47,326 bases of DNA from Planctomycetia bacterium. GTDB lineage: Bacteria; Planctomycetota; Planctomycetia; Gemmatales; Gemmataceae. The notes under the pieces were generated by a model, which had not been told where the DNA came from, ran no database searches, and saw nothing but the letters and a program-made list of their open reading frames with translations. A program made the translations under genes and the position numbers. Positions within the stretch are counted from its first letter, which is position 1. Each line of letters begins with the position of its first letter. This document shows, in pieces, positions 14,969 through 23,057 of the stretch. The DNA is taken from contig SYHD01000254.1 in assembly GCA_005799265.1 (NCBI GenBank), forward strand, positions 1 to 47,326. The letters are read 5' to 3'.

Positions 14969-15832
14969 TCACGCGCGCGCCATGCGGAAGAAGGCGGCGC
15001 GCAGCTGCTGCGTGATCGGCCCCGGCTTGCCCGTGCCGATGGCGCGCGCGTCGCACTTCGTCACCGGGATGATCTCCGCCGCCGTCCCCGTCAAGAAGCA
15101 CTCATCCGCCACAAATACGTCATGCCGGGTCAGAGCGATCTCCTCGACCGGGACGCTCGCCAGCTTCGCCAGCTCGATCACCGTGTTGCGCGTGATGCCT
15201 TCAAGAATCCCGGCGTCGATGGGCGGCGTGCGCAGGACCCCGTGCTTGACGAGGAAGATATTGTCGCCGGAGCACTCCGCGATTTCCCCCTTGTGATTGA
15301 GCATCAACGACTCCAGACAGCCCGCCTGAATTCCCTCGATCTTCGCGAGAATATTGTTGAGATAGTTGAGTGACTTGATGCGCGGGTTGACCGCGTTCGG
15401 ATGATTGCGGATCGTCGAAACCGTCGCGATCTCCATGCCGCTCTCGTACAACTCGGGCGGATACATGGTGATGTCATCGACGATGACGATGACCTGCGGG
15501 TCGGAACACTTACGCGGATCGAGCCCGAGCGAACCGGCCCCGCGCGTGACGATCGGGCGGATGTAGCCGTCGCGCTTGTTGTTGAGCGCGATCGTGTCGT
15601 TGATCGCCTTGACCATCTCCGGCTCAGAGATCGGCACTTCGAGCTTGATGCTGCGGGCGCTCTCGAAGAGCCGGGCGACGTGTTCTTTCAACTTGAACGC
15701 CTTGCCCGAGTAGATGCGGATGCCCTCGAAGACGCCGTCGCCGTAGAGCAGCCCGTGATCGTAGACGCTGATCTTGGCGTCGGGCTGGTCGTAGTATTTG
15801 CCGTTGATGTAGATCTTGGGAACTGCCGCCAT
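14969..15832 (-). CDS. ilvE: Branched-chain amino acid aminotransferase
   Basis: A 287-residue fold-type IV PLP aminotransferase. It catalyses the last step of valine, leucine and isoleucine synthesis, or the first of their breakdown, using glutamate/2-oxoglutarate. Seen are YINGKYYDQPDAKISVYDHGLLYGDGVFEGIR at the N-terminus, the PLP lysine Lys153 in NPRIKSLNYLNN, EIAECSGDNIF with Glu186, and FLTGTAAEIIPV. The length fits the shorter IlvE group rather than the 360-residue eukaryotic type; a D-amino acid transaminase is a less likely alternative. It is downstream of lolD on the same strand, with a 37-bp perfect inverted repeat in between. Confidence 0.93.
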   Translation of the reverse strand: MAAVPKIYINGKYYDQPDAKISVYDHGLLYGDGVFEGIRIYSGKAFKLKEHVARLFESARSIKLEVPISEPEMVKAINDTIALNNKRDGYIRPIVTRGAGSLGLDPRKCSDPQVIVIVDDITMYPPELYESGMEIATVSTIRNHPNAVNPRIKSLNYLNNILAKIEGIQAGCLESLMLNHKGEIAECSGDNIFLVKHGVLRTPPIDAGILEGITRNTVIELAKLASVPVEEIALTRHDVFVADECFLTGTAAEIIPVTKCDARAIGTGKPGPITQQLRAAFFRMARA

Positions 15833-15853
15833 GGTTTGCCCCTCAGTTGGATT

Positions 15854-15951
15854 GAACCACGGGGAACACGGGGGACACGGGGAAAGACAAAAGAGTGATC
15901 ACTGCGAATTTCTCTTGTCTTTCCCCGTGTCCCCCGTGTTCCCCGTGGTTC
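15854..15951. repeat. Perfect 37-bp inverted repeat in the lolD-ilvE junction
   Basis: Arms 15854-15890 and 15915-15951 are perfect reverse complements over 37 bases with a 24-base loop. The arm is built of near-tandem GAACACGGGGGACACGGGG units. It is the longest perfect stem in the window. A related degenerate copy lies at 40014-40160. Confidence 0.94.
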
Positions 15952-15961
15952 TCTTTGTATT

Positions 15962-16702
15962 CTACGGAGTCGTAGCGAACGTCGGCGGCAAAATCATCTC
16001 CGGCGTTTCGACGCGCCCGTCGAACAGCCGTACCACGCGATCCGTGTCGTGGACCAGCTCCAGGTTGTGCGTCACCATCACGATGGTCAGCCCATCGTGC
16101 TGATTCAAGTCGCGCAACAGTTTCATGACGTGCTGGCCATTGGCGGCATCGAGATTGCCTGTCGGCTCGTCCGCCAGCAAGACGCGCGGCCGATTGATCA
16201 AGGCGCGCGCGATCGCCGCCCGCTGCATCTCGCCGCCGGACAGTTCGCGCGGCTTGTGGTTCAAGCGATGGCTCAGGCCGACGCGATCGAGCATCTCCAA
16301 AGCTTGCTTTTTCAACGCGCGGCGATTCAACCACCAGCTCCACACCGAGTGCGTGATCATCGCTGGCATTAACACGTTTTCCAGCGTGCTCAACTCCGGC
16401 AACAAATGATAGAACTGGAAAATCAACCCAAACGTCCGATTGCGCAACGCATCGCGCTGCTCGGCTGGCAGATTGTCGATGCGCCGGCCTTCGAGGTGGA
16501 TCGTACCCTCGTCCGGCTTGTCGAGCGTGCCCAGCAGATGCAGCATGGTGCTCTTGCCGGAGCCCGAATTACCGATGACGGAGAGAAACTCCCCCTCCGC
16601 GACATCGAGATCGATGCCGCGCAGCACCTCGATGCGATTGGCGAACTTGACGTAAGTTTTCTTGAGGTTCAGCGCACAAAGTAGTGGCGTCGTGCCGTGC
16701 AT
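15962..16702 (-). CDS. lolD: Lipoprotein-releasing ABC transporter ATPase
   Basis: A 246-residue ABC ATPase of the LolD/MacB group. Walker A is GNSGSGKST (44-52), signature LSGGE (154-158), and Walker B VLLADEP (174-180). The FQFYHLLPELSTLENV Q-loop region and the H-loop VTHN complete the set. With the permease next door it energises extraction of outer-membrane lipoproteins from the inner membrane. Here the insertion between the Q-loop and the signature (HSVWSWWLNRRALKKQ) is slightly longer than usual. It lies 83 bases after the permease gene, the gap holding a perfect 26-bp inverted repeat. Confidence 0.9.
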   Translation of the reverse strand: MHGTTPLLCALNLKKTYVKFANRIEVLRGIDLDVAEGEFLSVIGNSGSGKSTMLHLLGTLDKPDEGTIHLEGRRIDNLPAEQRDALRNRTFGLIFQFYHLLPELSTLENVLMPAMITHSVWSWWLNRRALKKQALEMLDRVGLSHRLNHKPRELSGGEMQRAAIARALINRPRVLLADEPTGNLDAANGQHVMKLLRDLNQHDGLTIVMVTHNLELVHDTDRVVRLFDGRVETPEMILPPTFATTP

Positions 16703-16715
16703 GGTATTTCACTCC

Positions 16716-16783
16716 GTTTAGCCCCGCGTCGCAGACGCGGGTGAACTTGCGGCCAAGCCCGCGTCTGCGACGCGGGGCTAAAC
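16716..16783. repeat. Perfect 26-bp inverted repeat, GTTTAGCC...GGCTAAAC family
   Basis: Arms 16716-16741 and 16758-16783 are perfect reverse complements. The 16-base loop lies between them. The termini GTTTAGCCCCGC and GCGGGGCTAAAC are shared with the repeat at 28401. It fills nearly all of the permease-lolD gap. Confidence 0.94.
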
Positions 16784-16785
16784 AT

Positions 16786-18300
16786 CTATTCATAGCGCAG
16801 CGCCTGCACCGGATGCAGCAGCGCCGCGCGCAGCGCCGGCAAAATGCTGAACACGACCGCGATCGCAATCGCGCCCAGATTGACGATCAAAACCCCCATC
16901 GGCTGCACGTCGGTGGGGATCTCCTTGAAGTAATACACGCTGCCGTCGAAGACTCTTGAACCGGTCAGCATGGCGATGAGCGCTTCGATGCCGTTGATGT
17001 TCCAGGTGATCGTCAGACCCAAGATGGTGCCGAAGAACGCGCCGACGACGCCCAGAAGCAAACCGTAGGTCAGGAAGATCTTCATGACGCCGCCCGAGGA
17101 CGCCCCGAGCGCCTTGAGGATGCCGATATCGCGCGTCTTCTCCGAGACGATCATGCTGAAAATGGCCAGAATGCCGAAACCCGCGACGGCGATAATCATG
17201 AACAAAAGGATGTTGAGAATACTCTTCTCGATCTCGATCGCCTTCAAAAGTGGGCCTTGCTTTTGCTCCCAGGTGAAGATGCCGAGCCGATCGTGCTCAA
17301 AAATCTCGGCGAGTCGCTGCACGACCTTGTCGGCTTCGTTGTAGTCCTTGAGCTTGATGAGAATGTTGCTGGCGCGATTGTCCATGCCGCGCATGGCTTG
17401 CAGATGTTCGAGCGGCACAAAGACGGCGTTGGCGTCGTATTCGCTCATGCCAGACTTGAAGTAATCGACGACGACGAAGCTGTCGTACTTCGGCTCCAGG
17501 CGATGGCTTGTCGAGACCGTCGTCAAGTCGATGCGGTCCCCGACGCGGATGGTCGGCAGGTCGACAAACTCTTTGTTGTTGGGATCCTTCCACTTCATGT
17601 GCGCGATCAAGTGGCCGACCACTGCCCCTTGTGGCACGCGCACTTTGTGCGGGACCGGCATCGGACGCGGCGCCGGTTCCACGGCGGGTTTGGCATGGAA
17701 GAACTCGCGCATCACCTTGTCGATGTCGTTGTCCGGCGCCGCCTTGGGTATTTGCAGCAGCCCGAACGCGGCCTCGAGATGGGCATCTTGCCTCTCGCGC
17801 TCGCGGTCCTTGCGAATCTGTTCCTCCACGGCCTCAAAGTAGTCTTGAATTTCCTTGGGGATCGCAAAGCTCGGCTCGGCTGAGTTTTTTTGGAGATCGA
17901 GATGTTCCTTGAACCCGCCCACCTGGGAGCGTGATTTCATCTCGATACCCATGACGCGCACGGGCCGGGTCGCGGTCTCGTTGGTGACGACGTTGTGAAA
18001 CTGCGCCATGGCGAAGGCGTCGATGGTGATCGCCAGCGAATCAATCTGGGCATCAAGATAGGCGTCTTTTCGTATGCGCCTGATTTTGCCGAGGGGGTCA
18101 TGGAAGCCTTCCATGCCGTGTCCCTCGAGGACGATGTCGGAGAGAACGCCGTGCAGGAGCGTTTTCAATTTCGTCGAGAAGCCGTTCATGACGCTGTTGA
18201 CGACGATGAGCGTCGCGACGCCGAGCATGACGCTGATGATGCATGCGATGGCAAGGTAGCGCGTCTTGAGATAGCGCCAGCAGAGCAGGAGCTTGTACAT
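16786..18300 (-). CDS. LolC/LolE-type ABC transporter permease
   Basis: A 504-residue permease of the FtsX/LolCE class. An N-terminal membrane segment (YLAIACIISVMLGVATLIVV) is followed by the MNGFSTKLKTLLHGVLSDI motif that opens the periplasmic domain. A C-terminal block of three membrane segments contains ILNILLFMIIAVAGFGILAIFSMIVSEKTRDIGILKALGAS. With LolD it releases lipoproteins. The periplasmic domain carries a charged insertion (about residues 135-210, EEQIRKDRERERQDAHLEAA and PAVEPAPRPMPVPHK) that makes it about 90 residues longer than typical LolC/E. Only one permease is present, so it may work as a homodimer. It sits between lysS and lolD. Confidence 0.87.
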   Translation of the reverse strand: MYKLLLCWRYLKTRYLAIACIISVMLGVATLIVVNSVMNGFSTKLKTLLHGVLSDIVLEGHGMEGFHDPLGKIRRIRKDAYLDAQIDSLAITIDAFAMAQFHNVVTNETATRPVRVMGIEMKSRSQVGGFKEHLDLQKNSAEPSFAIPKEIQDYFEAVEEQIRKDRERERQDAHLEAAFGLLQIPKAAPDNDIDKVMREFFHAKPAVEPAPRPMPVPHKVRVPQGAVVGHLIAHMKWKDPNNKEFVDLPTIRVGDRIDLTTVSTSHRLEPKYDSFVVVDYFKSGMSEYDANAVFVPLEHLQAMRGMDNRASNILIKLKDYNEADKVVQRLAEIFEHDRLGIFTWEQKQGPLLKAIEIEKSILNILLFMIIAVAGFGILAIFSMIVSEKTRDIGILKALGASSGGVMKIFLTYGLLLGVVGAFFGTILGLTITWNINGIEALIAMLTGSRVFDGSVYYFKEIPTDVQPMGVLIVNLGAIAIAVVFSILPALRAALLHPVQALRYE

Positions 18301-18321
18301 GGGTCACATCCTTGTGAGAAC

Positions 18322-18391
18322 AGTGGTCAGTGGTCAGTGGCCGGTGGTCAGTCATAATTCACAGACCACCGGCCACTGACCACTGACCACT
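18322..18391. repeat. Perfect 28-bp inverted repeat in the lysS-permease junction
   Basis: Arms 18322-18349 and 18364-18391 are perfect reverse complements with a 14-base loop. The arm contains tandem GGTCAGT units. The right end overlaps the lysS stop codon (18390-18392). Confidence 0.94.
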
Positions 18392-19907
18392 ATTTTTCGG
18401 GTCGCAACAGCGGAAATAGAATCACATCCCTGATCGTCTGCGTATTCGTCAACAGCATCACCAGGCGATCGATGCCGACGCCCAAGCCGCCCGCCGGCGG
18501 CATGCCGTGGCGTTGGGCGCGGATGAAATCGTGGTCCATCTTCGCCATCGAATCCTCTTCAGGCAGCCCGGCGAGCTGCTGCGAGAACGTCTGCTCCTGC
18601 GTGATCGGATCGTTGAGCTCCGTGTAGGCGTTCGCCAACTCCATGCCATGAACGTAGAGCTCGAAGCGCTCGGCGATCGTCGGCACGCCGGTCTTGCGCT
18701 TCGTGAGCGGACACAAGGCGGCCGGGTAATCGTGGACGAACACCGGGCCGACCAGATTGTGCTCGACCTTGTGCTCGAACAATTCGTGTACGAGGACGTC
18801 GTGATGCTTGCCTTTGATGTCGATATGCGTTTTCAACGCGGCCTCTTTCACGCCGGGTTCGTCGTTCATGACGATGCCTACGTATTTCTGGAAGGCGTCG
18901 GCGTACGCTAAACGGGACCAGGGCGGCGAGAAATCGATCGTCTTGTCGCCCCACTTGCGCTGATAGCCGCCGCCGATCGCATCGAGGCACGCCAGCACCA
19001 TGCCTTCGGTCAATTCCATCATCGTCTCGTAGTTGCCGTAGGCCTGGTACAACTCCATCATCGTGAATTCGGGATTGTGCTTCTGGCTGATGCCTTCATT
19101 GCGAAAGACCCGGCCGATCTCGTAGACTTTTTCGATGCCGCCGACGAGCAGACGCTTCAAGTGCAATTCGAGGGCGATGCGCAGAAAGAGCGGAATGTCG
19201 AGGGCGTTGTGGTGCGTCTTGAATGGGCGCGCCGCGGCGCCGCCGGCGATGCTGTGCAAGGTCGGTGTCTCGACTTCGCAGTAGCCCTTGCCGTCGAGGT
19301 ACGCGCGGATGGTGCGGACGATCTTGATCCGTTTCAAGGTGACGTCGAGCAACTCCGGGTTGTACGTCAGGTCGAGATAGCGATGGCGCAGGCGATATTC
19401 CATCTCCGACATGCCGCCCCATTTGTCGGGATGTGGTTCCAGCGATTTGGAGAGGAACGTCAGCTTGTCGGCGAAGATGGTCGGCTCGCCGCGCTTGGTC
19501 TTGCCGAACCGGCCTTCGATGCCGACGAGATCGCCAAGGTCGAGTTCCTGCGCGAGCTTCCAGCCGATTTCGCCGATCTGCTTTTGCCCGAGCATGATCT
19601 GCACGCGGCTCGACCAGTCGGTGAACTCGGTCGCTTCGTGCTTATCGTCCGCAGCGGTCTTGCGCGTGGTGAGCTGCCCGGACCAGTCGCGCATGTCGAG
19701 CCAGTGAACCTTGCCGCCAATGCGCCGGCTGACGATACGTCCGGCGGCCTTGACGCTCGGTCGTTGATCTTCGGGCAAATCGGCTGGTAGTGCGAGAATC
19801 GTTTGAATGGGTTGATGTCCGTCGAAGCGCTGGCCCCACGGATCAAGGCCGAGCTTCTCGATGTTGCGCAATTTGTCCAGTCGGCTGCTTTCGACGACAT
19901 TATCCAC
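18390..19907 (-). CDS. lysS: Lysyl-tRNA synthetase, class II
   Basis: A 505-residue class II lysyl-tRNA synthetase, charging tRNA-Lys in the cytoplasm. The N-terminal OB-fold anticodon-binding domain spans about 50-160. The catalytic domain shows motif 2 (FRNEGISQKHNPEFTMMELYQAY) and motif 3 (GLGVGIDRLVMLL near the C-terminus), plus the KVYEIGRVF lead. The length is standard. The start is GTG at 19905-19907; the N-terminus MDNVVESSRLDKLRNIEKLG is family-like. The TAG stop coincides with the end of a palindrome. It heads a same-strand run lysS, LolC-type permease, lolD, ilvE. Confidence 0.95.
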   Translation of the reverse strand: MDNVVESSRLDKLRNIEKLGLDPWGQRFDGHQPIQTILALPADLPEDQRPSVKAAGRIVSRRIGGKVHWLDMRDWSGQLTTRKTAADDKHEATEFTDWSSRVQIMLGQKQIGEIGWKLAQELDLGDLVGIEGRFGKTKRGEPTIFADKLTFLSKSLEPHPDKWGGMSEMEYRLRHRYLDLTYNPELLDVTLKRIKIVRTIRAYLDGKGYCEVETPTLHSIAGGAAARPFKTHHNALDIPLFLRIALELHLKRLLVGGIEKVYEIGRVFRNEGISQKHNPEFTMMELYQAYGNYETMMELTEGMVLACLDAIGGGYQRKWGDKTIDFSPPWSRLAYADAFQKYVGIVMNDEPGVKEAALKTHIDIKGKHHDVLVHELFEHKVEHNLVGPVFVHDYPAALCPLTKRKTGVPTIAERFELYVHGMELANAYTELNDPITQEQTFSQQLAGLPEEDSMAKMDHDFIRAQRHGMPPAGGLGVGIDRLVMLLTNTQTIRDVILFPLLRPEK

Positions 19908-20161
19908 GGCGGTTTCCGACTTTCGTTAAGCTGGGCAGGTTCTCAATGGTTGCAGGATCGTGAGAATATGGATTCTAGTCGCCAGATCAATCCGGGTCAA
20001 TTGCATGTGGCGAGCCACGCCAGTGAGGTATCGATTTCCCGTGTTTTCTGCCGCTGCGCTCACTGCGACGGGCGAAAACTTCCCAAGCTCATAAAATGAA
20101 GGTGAACGGTTACACCAATACCATAGGGCCGCGACAAACCATACACATCGAGGAGCCTGCC

Positions 20162-20635
20162 ATGGCCAATCTGCAAACCCTCGTTGACCAGTACCTCGAC
20201 GGCGTCACCCAGCTCCGCCAGGCCATCGCCGGCATGTCGCGCGCGCAGATCGTGGCGCGCCCGATCGCCGGCAAATGGAGCACGCTCGAAGTCGTCGCCC
20301 ATCTCGCCGATTTCGATCCGATCCTCGCCGACCGCATGAAACGCGTCATCGCCGAGGACAACCCACTCCTTGTCGGCGCCGACGAAAACAGGTTCGCCGC
20401 CGCTCTTGGCTATCATGATCGCGATCTGGAGCAAGAATTGACGATCATCGACGCCACGCGCGGCCAGCTCGCTCGCATCCTGCGCAAGCTGCCCGAATCA
20501 GTGTTGAGTCGCACCGGCCAGCACAATGAACGCGGGCCGCGCACGCTCCAGCAACTTCTGGAAACGGCGGTCAACCATATCAACCATCATTTGAAATTCA
20601 TTCATGAAAAACGGCAAGCGCTCGGATTGAAATAG
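20162..20635 (+). CDS. DinB-family protein (putative metal-dependent transferase/hydrolase)
   Basis: A 157-residue four-helix-bundle protein of the DinB/YfiT type. The likely metal ligands are His47 (VVAHLADFD) and His138/His142 in AVNHINHHLKF. PIAGKWSTLEVVAHLADFD is the hallmark first motif (KWS..E...HL.D). Members include thiol-S-transferases and small hydrolases; the substrate here is unknown. The ATG at 20162 has GAGGAG seven bases upstream and the family N-terminus; the upstream ATG at 20096 is rejected. Convergent with the glycosyltransferase gene; no strong terminator is visible in the 119-base gap. Confidence 0.85.
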   Translation: MANLQTLVDQYLDGVTQLRQAIAGMSRAQIVARPIAGKWSTLEVVAHLADFDPILADRMKRVIAEDNPLLVGADENRFAAALGYHDRDLEQELTIIDATRGQLARILRKLPESVLSRTGQHNERGPRTLQQLLETAVNHINHHLKFIHEKRQALGLK

Positions 20636-20754
20636 GCAGACGTGTTCACGAACCCTGAGCGCCACAAGATTTGGCAGTGATGGCATAACGGATCTAGCTG
20701 AAGGGGTGCGACCAAGAGATCCTGCTGCCCCATACCGCCGAGCATCGCTAGGTC

Positions 20755-21954
20755 TCAGGCCGCTTGTTTGCGCTGAGCCGCGGTAGTGAGCACATTCATG
20801 AGTTGACGATAATGCTGATCGAAGGACCATTGCGCGGCATTACGGCGTGCGGCCTGGGCGAAGGCGTTCCGGCGCGCGGGGTCGAGCATCTGCGCCAGAC
20901 ACCAGGCCAGCTGTTGATGATCGTGGGGATCGTTCACGACATAGCCTTCCTGAAATCCCGGCGCCGCGTGTAGAAGCTCGCTGGCGCCGTTGAAGCGCGT
21001 CGTGATGATCGGCAATCCGCACGCCAGCGCCTCGAGCACGACGAGCGAGCAAGGATCGTAGAACGTCGGATGCACCAGAAAATCAGCGGCGAAGTAGGCG
21101 TTGCGCATTTCGGGACAGTAGCCCACGAAGCGCACGACGTCATCAAGACCCAGGCGCGACGCCAGGCGCTTGTACGCCCCGGCATTCGGGTTGCCGACGA
21201 CCAGCAACTTGAACGAGGGGACTTGCGCTGCGAGCTCCGGCTGTGCGAACAAACGCTGTGTCGCGTGCAGCAGAGGCTCCAGTCCCTTGAGGTGATAGTT
21301 CATGGCCGCGAACAGGCCGACGACTTCGTTGGGAGCGAAGCCATGCTGTTCGCGATACTGCGATCGGCAGCGGAGGCGGTCCTGCTCGGGGAAGCGTTCG
21401 AGATCAATGGCGCTGCGTACGACATGGAGCTGCCCTGGCGGGATATGGTAGTGGCGCATGAAGTGATCGCGCACCATGTAGCTATTGACGACGATGAAGG
21501 CCGGCGGGTTGCTCAGGTATTGCCGACGTTCCAAGAGTGAGTAAGACCAGTTCGCGACATCGAACAGCTTCACACAGCGCGCCAGGCGGCGCACCATCGG
21601 GTTCGCGTGCTTGTGAAGGTTGTGCTCCGCGCTGGCGGCATGCAGCCCGCCTTGCGGATAGAGGACATCCTGGCCCCAGGTCTTGTCGAAGCCGATTGTC
21701 ACGTCATGGGTACGCTCCGCCATGGCCTGCAGACAGCGTCGGCCGAAGAGCCAGGGCTTCAGGAAACGAGGCGACCACGGCACCGAAACCGCGTGGAACT
21801 GGATCCCCTTGGGCAAGGCTTGTTCATCCCAGCGGCTGGCGTAAATGTGGACTTCATGACGATCGGCAAGCAAACGGCGCGCGAGATCACCGATGTAGGT
21901 TTCACACCCACCTCGCGCTGGCAACACGCTTTCGTAGCAAAAAGCGATGTTCAT
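20755..21954 (-). CDS. GT4 glycosyltransferase, WaaG-like (LPS core)
   Basis: A 399-residue GT-B glycosyltransferase. The N-terminal Rossmann half starts MNIAFCYESVLPARGGCETYIGDLARRLL, a WaaG/PimA-like opening. The C-terminal donor half has FKLLVVGNPNAGAYKRLASRLGLDDVVRFVGYCPEMRNAYFAADFLVHPTFYDPCSLVVLEALACGLPIITTRFNGASELL, the GT4 signature with the E..E pair. In E. coli WaaG adds the first outer-core glucose to heptose II; the neighbouring LPS kinases and heptosyltransferase support a similar role. The longer frame from 22167 is rejected because the conserved N-terminus starts at 21954. Confidence 0.87.
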   Translation of the reverse strand: MNIAFCYESVLPARGGCETYIGDLARRLLADRHEVHIYASRWDEQALPKGIQFHAVSVPWSPRFLKPWLFGRRCLQAMAERTHDVTIGFDKTWGQDVLYPQGGLHAASAEHNLHKHANPMVRRLARCVKLFDVANWSYSLLERRQYLSNPPAFIVVNSYMVRDHFMRHYHIPPGQLHVVRSAIDLERFPEQDRLRCRSQYREQHGFAPNEVVGLFAAMNYHLKGLEPLLHATQRLFAQPELAAQVPSFKLLVVGNPNAGAYKRLASRLGLDDVVRFVGYCPEMRNAYFAADFLVHPTFYDPCSLVVLEALACGLPIITTRFNGASELLHAAPGFQEGYVVNDPHDHQQLAWCLAQMLDPARRNAFAQAARRNAAQWSFDQHYRQLMNVLTTAAQRKQAA

Positions 21955-22011
21955 TCCCGCTGATCCTCGCCGTCGATTCACCGTAAATCGAACACAGTTC
22001 CGCAATCGTAG

Positions 22012-22031
22012 GTCAGGCTTTCCCGCCTGAC
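22012..22031. repeat. Short hairpin GTCAGGC-GCCTGAC
   Basis: A perfect 7-bp stem with a 6-base loop in the kinase-glycosyltransferase gap. A further half copy (CAGCCTGAAAAGGCTG) lies at about 22060. Much shorter than the other inverted repeats. Confidence 0.6.
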
Positions 22032-22091
22032 GCAAAGCGCTCTGGACCGTCCACGCGCGACAGCCTGAAAAGGCTGACCCGCGACCTGGCC

Positions 22092-23057
22092 TCAAGCAGA
22101 TTTCCTTTTTTCCGCCCATTTGGCGTTGTGCAAACTGTACCGCCGCCCGCGGAACTCGACGATCCACCTATGCCACCGTCTCCACCACCGCTGCCGGCCT
22201 TGGCCATGATAGGCGCGCCAGAAACGCAAACGGTCGCGCGCGTCGATTCCTTCGATTTCTGAAGCGTAAAGAAGCTGACCCAAATCCTTGGAGATCCAAA
22301 ATAACCGTGTCACTGGATGATGCATGAGGCGATGAAAATCAATCATGAACACGCGATTCGTCCAGGTAGGAATGTGGGTAATATCGGCGCGTGAGATAAA
22401 GAAATGACACAGATAGAGGTCCTTGTGGAAACAATTTCTATCATGGATGAACCGCGTAAGCCGCGCAACCTCACGAATCAGACCCGATTTCCAGGTTCGG
22501 AACGTGTTGGCATCGAGTGTCCGCGCCGCCAGAGGTATCGCCTCGTGCAGCGGCATCATGTCGCGCAGTTCCTCGATGGCCAGGAAACTCTGTAGCTTCC
22601 CCCAGCGTCCGACGAATTCTCCAGCCGCTACCACTTTCGGGACCGGCAGACCTTCCCCAATCGCCCATTGCAGGTTTCGGTATTCGCGCATGGCCGGGGA
22701 CCAGTCACCCTCGGGCCAGAGCGCGGTGAGCAGCCCGCACCAGCGCGGCAATTCATAATGCCGCTTGAGGTAGACCGAGAGCGTCTTGTCTTCGCATTGC
22801 AACTCCACTCGGCCGGTCGAGCGCCCTTGTTTGGCGAAAAAATTGTCGGTAACGCCGACCTGCATGATGCGCTCGGGCCAATCGGCACCGACGAACTGGC
22901 TCCAATCGGGCCGTGCCTCAAGTCGGCGCAGTCCACGCAGCAGGCGCCGCCACCAGCTGGCGCTCGTTGCCGGCGCGTTCGGCGTTGGCTCGGGCAGAGT
23001 ACGATTTTCATCGGCCTCAGGCCTGCACAAAGGAAGCGGCGTGTTGACCTGACTCAT
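22092..23057 (-). CDS. LPS core kinase, WaaP/Kdo-kinase-like
   Basis: A 321-residue protein of the lipopolysaccharide kinase (Kdo/WaaP) family. The catalytic loop is CFHKDLYLCHFFI with Asp213 and His211, and the metal-binding block is MIDFHR with Asp240. AVYLKR-like LSVYLKRHYELPRW (about 93-106) supplies the N-lobe lysine, and KLQSFLAIEEL the hinge. It would phosphorylate inner-core heptose or Kdo, strengthening the outer membrane by ion bridges. It starts in an ATGA overlap with the upstream two-domain kinase gene, so the two are translationally coupled. The basic C-terminus (RRWWRRWHRWI) suggests membrane-surface binding. Confidence 0.85.
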   Translation of the reverse strand: MSQVNTPLPLCRPEADENRTLPEPTPNAPATSASWWRRLLRGLRRLEARPDWSQFVGADWPERIMQVGVTDNFFAKQGRSTGRVELQCEDKTLSVYLKRHYELPRWCGLLTALWPEGDWSPAMREYRNLQWAIGEGLPVPKVVAAGEFVGRWGKLQSFLAIEELRDMMPLHEAIPLAARTLDANTFRTWKSGLIREVARLTRFIHDRNCFHKDLYLCHFFISRADITHIPTWTNRVFMIDFHRLMHHPVTRLFWISKDLGQLLYASEIEGIDARDRLRFWRAYHGQGRQRWWRRWHRWIVEFRGRRYSLHNAKWAEKRKSA

